From Shewanella kaireitica (GTDB lineage Bacteria > Pseudomonadota > Gammaproteobacteria > Enterobacterales > Shewanellaceae), in NCBI RefSeq assembly GCF_023284045.1, contig NZ_JAKIKQ010000018.1:42305-106304 (forward strand): 64,000 bases of DNA. The letters run 5' to 3'. Shown here piece by piece: positions 34,995 to 43,628 of the stretch. The position numbers were made by a program, and so were the translations under genes. Under the pieces are notes generated by a model. The model had not been told where the DNA came from and did not search any database. It saw only the letters and a program-made list of their open reading frames with translations. The number at the start of each line of letters is the position of its first letter. Position 1 is the stretch's first letter.

Positions 34995-35948
34995 CTAGTC
35001 TTGACTTACTTTTGCATAAACAAGCTGAGCACCCACAAGGTCCGAAAGCGCCGTACCTACAGTTTTAAATAGGGTGTTCTGTTCATCACTTGTACGCGCA
35101 AAAGTGCCTGACTGGCATAGCTGCGCCAATTCACCTTTAACGTCATCGAGAGAGAATGCACCTTCGGCTACCGGCAGTAATAGCTCGCCTGCTTCGGCAA
35201 AAACATTGATTTTTGAATCGACGAATACCGCGGACTTGCTAACAAGTTCGGTATCGCATTCGCGGCGGTCATGATTATGATTACCGACAAAATCGGTATG
35301 GGTACCTGCTTGTACCCACTCACCAGGAAATAAAGGGGTTGCTGAGCCTGTTGCGCAGCTAATGATATCTGCTTCACGCACGCTAGCTTCAAGGTTATCG
35401 CAGTAGAACACTTCAATACCTGGACGTTCATTACGGATAAGCTCAATCGTTGACCGGGCTTTTTCTTCACTGCGGCCCCACACTCTAATTTGCTTAATTG
35501 GACGGACACTTGCGTGGGCAAGCGCCATAAATGAAGCCAAATTACCAGTGCCGCATACTAGCAGCTTGCTTGAATTTTCACGGGATAAATACCGGCTGCC
35601 AAGTGCTGAAACCGCTGCTGTGCGCCAGTAGGTCACACTAGTGCCATCAACTAACGCTTGTGGCTCACCGGTTTCGCGGCTAAAAATAAGGATTTTCGAA
35701 TAGAGGCTAGCCAAGTTTGGATCTTTTTTAGGATTGCCTGGAAAGTAGGTAAAAGCCTTTACTGCAATGGTTTTTTCGTTCCAAGAGGGAAGCACTGCAA
35801 AAGCATCACTGTGGCTGGATGATGCATCAAGGCTAAATACTTGTCGCTGTGGCATGCCTGCAGGGCGAGAAAATGTTTCATCAAGCGCATCGACGAGCTC
35901 TTTGAAGTTTAAAGAATGGTGCACAGACTCGGCATTGATGACTAACAT
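34995..35948 (-). CDS. Ornithine cyclodeaminase / mu-crystallin family protein
   Basis: A 317-residue NAD(P)-dependent protein. It has the family's N-terminal dimerisation domain (Y-F-P-G-N and LVDGTSVTYWRTAAVSALGSRYL) and a Rossmann domain LLVCGTGNLASFMALAHASV...IRVWGRSEEKA. The family includes ornithine cyclodeaminase, delta1-pyrroline-2-carboxylate reductase and alanine dehydrogenase; sequence alone does not separate them. The start is put at ATG 35948, preceded by AAGGATCTCC, rather than TTG 35966. A 17-bp palindrome lies 44 bases upstream (35992). Divergent from a chemoreceptor gene. Confidence 0.88.
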   Translation of the reverse strand: MLVINAESVHHSLNFKELVDALDETFSRPAGMPQRQVFSLDASSSHSDAFAVLPSWNEKTIAVKAFTYFPGNPKKDPNLASLYSKILIFSRETGEPQALVDGTSVTYWRTAAVSALGSRYLSRENSSKLLVCGTGNLASFMALAHASVRPIKQIRVWGRSEEKARSTIELIRNERPGIEVFYCDNLEASVREADIISCATGSATPLFPGEWVQAGTHTDFVGNHNHDRRECDTELVSKSAVFVDSKINVFAEAGELLLPVAEGAFSLDDVKGELAQLCQSGTFARTSDEQNTLFKTVGTALSDLVGAQLVYAKVSQD

Positions 35949-35991
35949 GGAGATCCTTGTTTGCAAATATATTTTATACTATTTGTGATAA

Positions 35992-36008
35992 TTGATTGAG
36001 TCAATCAA
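35992..36008. promoter_or_regulatory. Candidate operator palindrome upstream of the dehydrogenase-family gene
   Basis: TTGATTGAGTCAATCAA is a perfect 8+8 inverted repeat about a central G, 44 bases upstream of ATG 35948. A related half-site, TTGACTCAATC, recurs at 36183-36193 in the same divergent region. A dimeric repressor or activator is plausible; the protein is unknown. Confidence 0.45.
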
Positions 36009-36359
36009 CTTTTACAGCTCCTTAGGCGAAAGTACCTTAGCTAAATCCGTTTAAAAAATATACTAGCAATAAGCGCTTAGATATCTATGACTGAATTTAT
36101 GGCGGTTTAGTGTTCGAAAATGTAGTTTAAATAAACTGGTTGGATGACTGAAATATCATCAGTCTTGACGTGGGAATTGTAATTGACTCAATCGGTTATT
36201 ATTTTTTGGGCGTTGCAGTCGCTATGGTTTTAAACCGTCAATAGCTACAATACTAGTTTTAACGATTAAATATGCGGTGAAAAATAGCTTAATGTTGTAG
36301 AATTGCGCTTTTAGTTAATGTTGCTCGCTAGATGTTTTTATCTTGCTGTAGGGGGTTAT
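36009..36359. other. Divergent promoter region between the dehydrogenase-family gene and the chemoreceptor
   Basis: About 350 AT-rich bases that should contain both promoters. It holds the half-site 36183-36193 and nothing else that I could assign. Confidence 0.45.
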
Positions 36360-38222
36360 ATGTTGATCCGTCATAAGTTACTTTTAAGCGCTGGGGTGTC
36401 GATTGCAGCACTGGCTGCTATGTTTGGTTTACAGCTTTATTTTGGCCAAGTTCAATCAGAACTCTCTAAAGCTTCGCAAGAGATCTCCAGTCTAAAAAGT
36501 GAAGTGTTAAGTCTACGTCGTGATGAGAAAGACTTTCTTGCACGGTTAGATCTTAAATATGTTGATAGACATCAATCAAACCATAATGATATTAACGCGC
36601 TTACCCAAGACCTTCAGCGCATATTTAGCAGGCACGATATTCCCACAGAGGCACTCACTGCCTTCAATCAAGACCTCACTTTATACAGCGACACATTTAA
36701 AAATGTTGTAGCACTAAACCAAGAGGTTGGTTTAACGCCTAAGTCTGGTTTATATGGCACGCTGCGTAGCGCTGTTCATCAGGTGGAATCATTAGTTAAG
36801 CAACATGACGAACCTAGTTTAATGGTAGCAATGTTACAGCTTAGGCGCGCCGAGAAGGATTTTATGCTGAGACGTAGCGAAAGTTATGTCGCAAAATTTG
36901 ATGCGGGGATCAACCAGTTTCATCAAGCGTTAGCTCAGTCAACTGTAGAAGCGGCTTCTCAACAAAACATCGCCAAACTCATTAATCAATATAATGCTGA
37001 TTTCAAAGAGTTAGTAAGCAAAGAGCGCCAGCTCGGACTTAACATCACCCTAGGGGAAATGGGCGAGCTTAGGCAGGCGGTAGCCAATACAGACAGCGCA
37101 CTTAATCAACTCGAATCGTTAGCGAGTGCTGCGATTAAAGAGAAGGAAGATTCCGCTTTTTACTTTGGTTTATCAATAGCCGTGTTAATTGCTTTGGCTT
37201 TATCGGCTGCTACATTTGTGATTATTCGCAGTATCATTGATCCGGTTAAACAGATCACCGCAGTGATCACCCATATTGAAGTCAATAAAGACTTATCTAT
37301 GCGCTGTGATGAAAGCAGTGATGATGAACTTGGACAAATTGCCAAGCACTTCAATAGTATGGTTGAAAGCTTTCAGGAACTTATTGAGCAGGTCACAACG
37401 TCAGTTGACACCATGAACCAGTCCTGTCAAGAACTGGCAAGCAATGTGACGCGAGCTTCTGAAGGGGTAGCGAGTCAGTTAAATGAGACTGATATGGTTG
37501 CTACGGCGGTAACAGAAATGGGAGCCACCATCGAAGAGATCGCTAAAAACACTGAACTTGCCGCTAATAAAGCGAGTAGCACTCACGAGAATGCTCAACT
37601 CGGTCAACGTGGCGTTGAGCAAACTATTGAGAAAATAGAGTCATTGGCTCAGCAAATTAACGAATCTTCCATTGTGGTGAATGAACTTGAAAAAGACAGT
37701 GAAACCATTGGCAGTGTGTTGAGTGTAATTAAGTCTATTGCCGAACAGACTAATTTACTGGCCCTAAATGCAGCGATTGAAGCAGCACGAGCAGGAGAGC
37801 AGGGGCGAGGCTTTGCTGTTGTTGCAGATGAAGTGCGTAGCTTAGCGCTGAGAACACAGGAGTCTACTGAAGAGATTTCCAATATTGTTCAGGCTTTGCA
37901 AAGTCGAACTCGCTCAATTGTACAAGTGATGAGCGCCAGCCGTATTCAAGGAGGCGAAAGTGCAGCGCAAGCAGCATCTGCTGGGGATCTACTGCAACAA
38001 ATAAACAACGATGTTACCAATATTATGGATATGAGCACTCAGATCGCTGCGGCGATTGAGGAGCAAAGTATGGTGGCGACAGAGGTAAACAAAAACGTAG
38101 TGGTGATTAGAGATATCGCTCAAGCCACAGCTGATAGCGCTGCTGAAAACTCTGCAGCGACAGAAAATGTCAAAGAGCGAGCGGAGTTTTTGCAACGAGC
38201 AGTGAGTAAGTTTAAGATCTAG
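36360..38222 (+). CDS. Methyl-accepting chemotaxis protein with a helical bimodular (HBM-like) sensor
   Basis: A 620-residue receptor. N-terminal membrane helix (about 9-27), an all-helical periplasmic sensor (about 30-270) with two related segments, LRRDEKDFLARLDLKYVDRH and LRRAEKDFMLRRSESYVAKF, characteristic of HBM sensors; second membrane helix, HAMP domain (SIIDPVKQITAVITHIEVNKDLSMRC...) and a methyl-accepting signalling domain with the hairpin tip IAEQTNLLALNAAIEAARAGEQGRGFAVVADEVRSLA. HBM receptors are known for organic-acid ligands, though ligand here is unknown. ATG 36360 has GGGGG just upstream; the longer frame from 36318 adds 14 unlikely residues. Divergent from the dehydrogenase-family gene. 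Confidence 0.92.
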   Translation: MLIRHKLLLSAGVSIAALAAMFGLQLYFGQVQSELSKASQEISSLKSEVLSLRRDEKDFLARLDLKYVDRHQSNHNDINALTQDLQRIFSRHDIPTEALTAFNQDLTLYSDTFKNVVALNQEVGLTPKSGLYGTLRSAVHQVESLVKQHDEPSLMVAMLQLRRAEKDFMLRRSESYVAKFDAGINQFHQALAQSTVEAASQQNIAKLINQYNADFKELVSKERQLGLNITLGEMGELRQAVANTDSALNQLESLASAAIKEKEDSAFYFGLSIAVLIALALSAATFVIIRSIIDPVKQITAVITHIEVNKDLSMRCDESSDDELGQIAKHFNSMVESFQELIEQVTTSVDTMNQSCQELASNVTRASEGVASQLNETDMVATAVTEMGATIEEIAKNTELAANKASSTHENAQLGQRGVEQTIEKIESLAQQINESSIVVNELEKDSETIGSVLSVIKSIAEQTNLLALNAAIEAARAGEQGRGFAVVADEVRSLALRTQESTEEISNIVQALQSRTRSIVQVMSASRIQGGESAAQAASAGDLLQQINNDVTNIMDMSTQIAAAIEEQSMVATEVNKNVVVIRDIAQATADSAAENSAATENVKERAEFLQRAVSKFKI

Positions 38223-38240
38223 TCTCATGCCCAGAACAAT

Positions 38241-38272
38241 AAAAAGGCTAGCTTAAATTGCTAGTCTTTTTT
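38241..38272. terminator. Bidirectional terminator between the chemoreceptor and Bax-like genes
   Basis: The stem AAAAAGGCTAGC / GCTAGTCTTTTTT with loop TTAAATT has one G-T pair and T-runs on both strands; it lies 18 bases after the receptor stop. Confidence 0.8.
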
Positions 38273-38283
38273 ATGCAGCTTGT

Positions 38284-39396
38284 CTAAGGGGAGGCTCTGG
38301 GGACAAGACGCAGTGGTGCGGCGTCACTTAAATAAGCCTCATCCACTTGATCAAGCTTGTTATAGCTAATCATCTGTCTGATCCCATCGATATAAGCTTG
38401 TCCTCTTTCTGAGTATTTATCCAAGGTTCCAGCGAGTTCCATGCCGGTTATGGGAGCGTTACTGGCCCTTAGGCTAGCTCTTAAACTGCGTAGTTTCTTA
38501 TAGGCATTATTGGTATTGAGATTAAGCATATATCCTTCAACAGACGCTAACGGAGTATCAAAACGGGCGAGACCATAATTGCCAAGTTCTTTTCGCTGTT
38601 GTTTAGGGATCATGCCGTTACCACTGAAATCCCATTGGCCGAAAAATGCATTGCCTTCGATAGTAAACCTTGAAGTTGCCCAGCCACTCTCTTCAGCTGC
38701 TTGCACTAATACCAATGACGGCGGCAGAATATCTATCTCTTCAAGCAATTGCTGCCGCTGCTGTTCGGTTATAGGTTGATCAACACTCTTAATCATCCGA
38801 TATTTCACTGCGATATTGAGCAATACAATGTCATCTAAAGGAGCTGATTCAATTAAGCGCCTCTCTAGTAAAATATTCTCGTTAGCCATTAAGATTAGCG
38901 GCGCAAGCAATCGAAAAAATACCATCTTTTTTTGTTGAACAGGAATTTTATTCGAGGTTTCCTGCCAGCGTTCACTGACTGAATCAAAGGTCAGTCTGGG
39001 AACTTCTCGATTGCCCTCTTGCCAACTCTTTGTGTTGTAATTTAAAGAGTCAAACAGGGTCGAAAGTTCATCAAGAGAGTTAATTTGAACATCTTTAGGA
39101 GCCTGAGTCGGTCTGTCATCAGAGACTTTTATGAAGCTCATTTGGGTCTGCGTCGACCCCTCTTTTGTTGCAAGATCTGCTGCAACAAGGCGTTGTTCTG
39201 AGGCTGTATTATCGAGCTGTTCACTGCTGCTTTTATTGCCAACCACTTTAGCCGCTTCTTCAGCTTTTTTTACTGACTCTGCCGTATTAACGACTGCGCT
39301 ATCATTGTCTGGGCTAAATTGAGAGTTAGCCGCATAAACGAGGGATAAAATAGCCGCAGCAAGTAGCGCGAGTTGTACTTGAGGTTTTCTAAGCAT
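38284..39396 (-). CDS. Bax-like glucosaminidase-domain protein
   Basis: A 370-residue exported protein similar to E. coli Bax, a peptidoglycan N-acetylglucosaminidase-type protein. N-terminal anchor (about residues 6-22), a low-complexity region and a C-terminal catalytic domain: LPPSLVLVQAAEESGWATSRFTIEGNAFFGQW, with the E-E-S-G-W-A-x-S-R-F signature of family GH73 proteins, then LGNYGLARFDTPLASVEGYMLNLNTNNAYKKLR. The start is set at ATG 39396 with AAAGGACGC upstream. Likely a cell-wall remodelling enzyme. Monocistronic. Confidence 0.88.
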   Translation of the reverse strand: MLRKPQVQLALLAAAILSLVYAANSQFSPDNDSAVVNTAESVKKAEEAAKVVGNKSSSEQLDNTASEQRLVAADLATKEGSTQTQMSFIKVSDDRPTQAPKDVQINSLDELSTLFDSLNYNTKSWQEGNREVPRLTFDSVSERWQETSNKIPVQQKKMVFFRLLAPLILMANENILLERRLIESAPLDDIVLLNIAVKYRMIKSVDQPITEQQRQQLLEEIDILPPSLVLVQAAEESGWATSRFTIEGNAFFGQWDFSGNGMIPKQQRKELGNYGLARFDTPLASVEGYMLNLNTNNAYKKLRSLRASLRASNAPITGMELAGTLDKYSERGQAYIDGIRQMISYNKLDQVDEAYLSDAAPLRLVPRASP

Positions 39397-39637
39397 TAAA
39401 GCGTCCTTTATTTGCTTTTTATGAAGCACTAGCAATGGGTGGGTTATCGTTTAAATTTAGTCGAAGATCGATCAATATTCTTGAATTCTATTAACTTAAC
39501 TAAAGTGGCGGCAGCATATCACCATCAAGCTTAATGCGAGGTGAATATAGAGTGAATAGAATAGGCGCAGCTATTCAGCATGCTAGTTGTTGTAGTGTGA
39601 GGCAATAAAAAGGCGGCAATGTTACAACAAAAGTATA

Positions 39638-39660
39638 AGCCCGGAGTTGTATCCGGGCTT
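39638..39660 (-). terminator. Hairpin downstream of the SorA-type operon
   Basis: A 9-bp perfect stem, AAGCCCGGA / TCCGGGCTT, lies 16 bases past the last cytochrome gene on the minus strand. The T-run is broken, so it is a probable but not ideal terminator. Confidence 0.5.
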
Positions 39661-39675
39661 GGTGATGACAGTTAA

Positions 39676-40083
39676 TTATTGGCTTAGGTCAACGGCGGTT
39701 TGCTGTGAATAATAGAGTGCGACATCTTTCATTTCAGTTTCGGATAGCATGCTCGCTTGCCCTTGCATAATGGGATTTATGCGCTCACCACGTTTAAACT
39801 GTACTAGCTGTTTAAACAGATAAGCCCCTTTTTGCCCCTTTAGGTTAGGATAAGTAGACATCATTTTTAGCATCGCGTCACCATGGCAAGCAACACAGCG
39901 TTGGTTAGCTAACACCTCGCCTTTACTTGCATCGGCCTGATAGTTGAGCAGCTCACTTTCTAAAGCTAACTCTTTGAGAGCAAGCGTCTCTTTGAAGGAG
40001 TTGTCTTGAGCTTCTACATTACCGATTACTAAGCTTGTCAGCAGGGTACTGCAGCAGGCAATTTTTAATAGAGAGTGCTGCAC
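39676..40083 (-). CDS. Small periplasmic cytochrome c (operon gene 4)
   Basis: A 135-residue exported class I cytochrome. The signal peptide (about 1-25, ending VEA) is followed by a helical region and one heme site CVACH (residues ~62-66) with later Met ligand in NPIMQG. The layout YPNLKGQKGAYLFKQLVQFKRGER is shared with the cytochrome at 41718-42038, so the two are probably paralogues. Last gene of a four-gene operon with a molybdenum oxidoreductase; probably an electron acceptor or carrier for it. Confidence 0.87.
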   Translation of the reverse strand: MQHSLLKIACCSTLLTSLVIGNVEAQDNSFKETLALKELALESELLNYQADASKGEVLANQRCVACHGDAMLKMMSTYPNLKGQKGAYLFKQLVQFKRGERINPIMQGQASMLSETEMKDVALYYSQQTAVDLSQ

Positions 40084-40084
40084 A

Positions 40085-40495
40085 TTAATGCTCCTTGATG
40101 GCTGGCGATAGCTTTATCGGCATGGGCGGCATTTTGTTTGCATCCAAAGGCTTACGTCTGAAGATCTTCATATCAATGCCTGTTTCGTTGTAATAGGTTT
40201 CAAGGTAATCAAGTACAGGTTCCCAAGTATCAGACAAGTCCCAAAGCCCCTGAGTGTCGATCATCCACTGAATCGTTTCTCGCCACACTTCTCGGCTACC
40301 AACATTCTGTGGAATAATTAGGCTAGTGTGGCAGGCGTTGCATTGCTGCTTAACCACTTCCCATCCTGGCGCCATAATTAGTCCAGTAGTCGGGTCAACC
40401 GGATAGCTTTTGACTTGAATCGAGTCCGCGGCCATCGCAGCAGGCATAAGTATTGTGCTTAGCACTGCGATGGAAAAGAGTGCTTTTCTCATCAT
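40085..40495 (-). CDS. Small monoheme cytochrome c, SorB-like
   Basis: A 136-residue exported cytochrome: signal peptide (about 1-22, ending AMA) and one heme motif CNACH (QQCNACHTSLIIPQNVGSREVWRETIQWMIDTQGLW), a SorB-type layout where the partner SorA passes electrons from sulfite oxidation. It overlaps the upstream SorA-type gene by four bases (ATGA), implying translational coupling, and is one base from the next cytochrome. The name is by context and motif; I cannot exclude a different small-cytochrome partner. Confidence 0.85.
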   Translation of the reverse strand: MMRKALFSIAVLSTILMPAAMAADSIQVKSYPVDPTTGLIMAPGWEVVKQQCNACHTSLIIPQNVGSREVWRETIQWMIDTQGLWDLSDTWEPVLDYLETYYNETGIDMKIFRRKPLDANKMPPMPIKLSPAIKEH

Positions 40496-41718
40496 ACGAC
40501 CCTTACTGCGACACGATGACAGCCGTTAAAGAGATAGCCTTTAGGATTCCACTGCGGTTGCACCATTGGTTGAGTATCGCCTTTTGCATCCGTTGCGCGG
40601 GCCCAGATTTCGTAGTAGCCAGTTTGCGGTAGCTTGAGTTCAATATTCCACTGCTGCCAAGCCATTGGGTTTACTGCTTTGGTTAACGCTGCGGTCTGCC
40701 ATGTTGTGCCGTAGTCATAGCTGACTTCAACTTTAGCCACGTCACGGGTGCCTGCCCAGGCATGCCCGCTAACTTGCAAAGTGTCACCTAAAGTGAGTTC
40801 TCCACCTGTTTGTGGTGCTGTAATAAGTGACTTTACGATCATCTCTTCAATGATTTTAAAGTCCTTATTGTCGACTTTCTCACCTGGAGCTACTGGATTG
40901 GTTGGCACTTGATAAGCTGGAGCTGCCATTTTTTTACCATCGTGAACACGGTCTCTAACGCCCATACCTACGGCACATTTTTGTGAAACTGAGCCAGGGC
41001 GACCACCAAAAACAATCCGTAAAGGGTAGCCATGCATATACGGAATATCTTCGCCGTTCATACCCCAAGCAATCATAGCGTTTTCATTCATGGCGGCTTC
41101 AATAGGCACCCCACGTGAAATGGCGGCTCCTTTGCCGCTAATGTGTTTATCAGCACCATAGTGCGCCGTGTATACCGCATCGCTTTTAACGCCACAATCA
41201 GCAAGTACGTCTTTGACTAAAACCCCAGTCCATTCTGCGCAGAAAACCGCAGTATTACTCCATTGGTTGCCTTTGGCATTGGGGTAGAAGTTCTCACGGC
41301 TATTGCCGCCACACTCTAATACCAGTTGTTGGGTGACGGTTTTAAATTTTTGCTTGAGCTCGGCAATGGTGTAGGTCTTTGGTGTTTCAATTGACTCGCC
41401 ATCAACGGTGAACTCCCAAGTGTCTGCATCAATCTCTGCAAAATTCGGCATCTGTCCATTCCAACGAATAAATGCGACATCTGCAGGTGTTTTTACTGGA
41501 GCAAGCAGGTGCTCAGGTGGAAACGCGTTGAGTGGATTTGAATTCAATACTTTAAAATGGCTAGGTAGGTCATCGACTTTCGACCAGGTGACCGCTGATA
41601 CATCAAGCGGTGCCATTCCTGCAGGGCGGTTTTGCGCAAATGCCCAACTTGTAGGCAGCATTACTGATACTGAGGTTGCAACAGCACCTTTTAGAAAATT
41701 TCGTCTATCGATAGCCAT
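40492..41718 (-). CDS. SorA/SoxC-type molybdopterin oxidoreductase (sulfite/sulfane dehydrogenase family)
   Basis: A 408-residue periplasmic enzyme with a twin-arginine signal (RRNFLKGAVATSVSVMLPTSWAFA). Sulfite-oxidase-type Mo-pterin domain: NPLNAFPPEHLLAPVKTPADVAFIRWNG, the Mo-ligating cysteine C136 in LECGGNSREN, and a C-terminal dimerisation domain with YDYGTTWQTAAL and YEIWARATDAKGDTQP. Oxidises sulfite, sulfane or another S/N-oxo substrate, with electrons passed to c-type cytochromes. It is flanked by one cytochrome gene upstream (TAATG overlap) and two downstream (ATGA). The precise substrate is unknown. Confidence 0.9.
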   Translation of the reverse strand: MAIDRRNFLKGAVATSVSVMLPTSWAFAQNRPAGMAPLDVSAVTWSKVDDLPSHFKVLNSNPLNAFPPEHLLAPVKTPADVAFIRWNGQMPNFAEIDADTWEFTVDGESIETPKTYTIAELKQKFKTVTQQLVLECGGNSRENFYPNAKGNQWSNTAVFCAEWTGVLVKDVLADCGVKSDAVYTAHYGADKHISGKGAAISRGVPIEAAMNENAMIAWGMNGEDIPYMHGYPLRIVFGGRPGSVSQKCAVGMGVRDRVHDGKKMAAPAYQVPTNPVAPGEKVDNKDFKIIEEMIVKSLITAPQTGGELTLGDTLQVSGHAWAGTRDVAKVEVSYDYGTTWQTAALTKAVNPMAWQQWNIELKLPQTGYYEIWARATDAKGDTQPMVQPQWNPKGYLFNGCHRVAVRVV

Positions 41719-42038
41719 TAGTGTTGTTCCTTTCCTGTATAGAAGTAGTTTGCCATCTGTTGCATCTGCTCTTCGGTTAGCAGTTTTGCGACCTTGCTCA
41801 TCGTCTTATCCGGCCGTTGGCCTGATTTAAACTGCTTTAATTGTTCGACCATATAGGCAGCGTTTTGCCCCTTTAGATTAGGGATTGAGCTGTAATTGTT
41901 ACTGCCATCTTCACCGTGACAGGCGATACACATGTGCAGCAATTTCTGACTTTCTTGTGCCTGTAACTGCGTCACTTGTCCTGCAAGTGGTGCGAGTACA
42001 AAAATAAATACAGCTAACTTAATTTTCATAACACTCAT
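41718..42038 (-). CDS. Small periplasmic cytochrome c (operon gene 1)
   Basis: A 106-residue exported monoheme cytochrome. Signal peptide (about 1-27) and a CIACHGEDGSNNYSSIPNLKGQ heme segment, with the Met ligand in DKTMSK. It resembles the cytochrome at 39676-40083 in the PNLKGQxAAYMVEQLKQFKSGQR helix. Its stop overlaps the start of the SorA-type gene (TAATG), so the two are coupled. First gene of the operon, hence probably the promoter lies in the 450-base gap upstream. Confidence 0.88.
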   Translation of the reverse strand: MSVMKIKLAVFIFVLAPLAGQVTQLQAQESQKLLHMCIACHGEDGSNNYSSIPNLKGQNAAYMVEQLKQFKSGQRPDKTMSKVAKLLTEEQMQQMANYFYTGKEQH

Positions 42039-42489
42039 AAATAGCCCTTTTCGGGGGAAGTAATTATTTTCACAAAGTGAATAGCGCCCTTTTCGTATCG
42101 CGCTCTTAATGACTCGCGTGCTTGAGCGACAACATAGGGCTCTAATGTTTTTTAATAGTTATCAAAAGCTGTATCAGCGATTGAGATCGTAAAATTACAG
42201 ATAAATGTGATCTATAGCCTGTAAAAAGTTATAAAAAGTTCTAAAAGAACCGGTTTTATAGAAGGTAAATGGCTTGTATAGGCGGAATTTGTTCGTTTAA
42301 ATAGAACGTTAATGCGAGGAATTACTATTGCTTAGTTATTGAACTTGTCGCAATAGCTTGCTAGGAGAGCCGCTGACTTATCGAGATTAGAGCCATTTAA
42401 CTGATAATGAGCTGATTATTAGGTGGTGTTTTATTCGCGGCTATGTGAAGGTTAGCTTCAACTGAAGTGATGTATTTAAGGCCTAGTCG
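42039..42489. other. Divergent region upstream of the SorA-type operon and the membrane-protein gene
   Basis: 451 AT-rich bases that must hold both promoters. No RNA gene, repeat or clear operator was found. Confidence 0.45.
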
Positions 42490-43323
42490 ATGTTTGAACT
42501 GATTTTTATTTCAAAAATTTTAGTCTCAATTTTTGCAGTGCTCGGCCTCTCTTTCATCGCTGAACATGTTAGCCCTAAGGTTGCAGGGATCTTATCGGGT
42601 TACCCATTAGGAACGGCTATTGCCCTTTTCTATATCGGGCTAGAGAATGGTGAGCAATTTGCGGCTAGCAGCGCCGTGTTTACCCTTTCAGGCTTTAGTG
42701 CTTCGCTAGCTTTAGTTTATGTCTACTATCAAGTCTCATCGGCATTGGATAATAATGTTAAACAGGTATCAGTGCCGATGAATGCCTGCATTACCTCGTT
42801 GTGCAGCATTATTGCTTTTCTCTTTGTTGGGCTTTTATTGGCTTGGTTTGAACTGGCTATAATTCCAAGCTTACTTTTGTCAATAAGTGCTATTGCTGTG
42901 TTTGGTTACTTGCTCAGGAAAATTCAAGATACAAGAGTAGCGGCTACAACGACGTTAAAAGGGTGGGGGTTACTGCTCCGTGCAATCGCAGCAGCGGCAA
43001 TTGTTATTGCCATTACCGGTGTGGCAAAACTAATTGGTCCGAATTGGTCTGGGTTATTATCAGCCTTCCCTATCACTCTTTTCCCATTTTTAATCATTAT
43101 TCATCTTACATATGGTAGTAAGCAGGTACACACGATTATCAAGCACTATCCATTTGGCTTGGGTTGTTTGTTAATTTATGCCGTGTGCGTTGCTCATTTA
43201 TATTCAACGCTAGGCTTGGGATTGGGGACCGTATTGGCATTTGTTGCGGCAACATTATACTTGTTACTCTTGGCCTTGCTTCAAAAACGATTATCGCGAC
43301 AAAGTATGACTAGGGCCTGTTGA
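42490..43323 (+). CDS. Multi-spanning membrane protein with two related halves, unknown function
   Basis: A 277-residue, very hydrophobic protein of about eight membrane helices. The first half contains VAGILSGYPLGTAIALFYIGLENGEQ (residues ~30-57) and the second half SGLLSAFPITLFPFLIIIHLTYGSKQ (~187-213), each with a G-x-L-S-x-x-P-x-T/I core, so the protein looks like a fused duplication of a small unit. The unit resembles short GlpM/DUF3147-type membrane proteins by eye. The last three codons and the TGA stop (43313-43323) come from the terminus of an adjacent MITE, so the native C-terminus has been replaced. Divergent from the SorA operon. Confidence 0.7.
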   Translation: MFELIFISKILVSIFAVLGLSFIAEHVSPKVAGILSGYPLGTAIALFYIGLENGEQFAASSAVFTLSGFSASLALVYVYYQVSSALDNNVKQVSVPMNACITSLCSIIAFLFVGLLLAWFELAIIPSLLLSISAIAVFGYLLRKIQDTRVAATTTLKGWGLLLRAIAAAAIVIAITGVAKLIGPNWSGLLSAFPITLFPFLIIIHLTYGSKQVHTIIKHYPFGLGCLLIYAVCVAHLYSTLGLGLGTVLAFVAATLYLLLLALLQKRLSRQSMTRAC

Positions 43324-43602
43324 TTTTTCGAGCTTAGTTTTTATTCGATTCTTTACCGTAAGGAATAATGCTTCTAGTGCAAGGCTTGAGCGATGACGCT
43401 TAGCCAGCTAAGTGAAGAGCTCATAACGCATTCTAGTCATAAAAGAATAGAAGCAATGAAACGAATCCAAAGGACGGCATTTCTTGGCTATTTCTTCTGC
43501 GTTAACGGCTATTTGTGGAGAATGACGACACTACATAGCCTCAGCCTTGCCAAAATAGCCAATAAATTGCTTTAAAAACAACTATGAAAGATCAACTGAC
43601 CC
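43313..43602 (+). mobile_element. MITE-like element, 290 bp, copy A
   Basis: Terminal repeats GGGCCTGTTGATTTTTC and GAAAGATCAACTGACCC in inverted orientation, flanked by TA on both sides. It is the reverse complement of copy B (46640-46929), also 290 bp, in sequence and length: the stretch GAATAATGCTTCTAGTGCAAG recurs as its complement there. There is no gene inside; the small frame 43393-43575 is spurious. Its left end enters the reading frame of the gene at 42490. Likely mobilised by an IS630-type transposase in trans. Confidence 0.75.
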
Positions 43603-43628
43603 TAGCAATCTAAGCTAAGTTTTGTTAC

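Noticed and set aside
43393..43575. 60-residue open frame
   Set aside because: It lies wholly inside MITE copy A, has no ribosome binding site or recognisable family, and the corresponding segment of copy B is not open in the same way.
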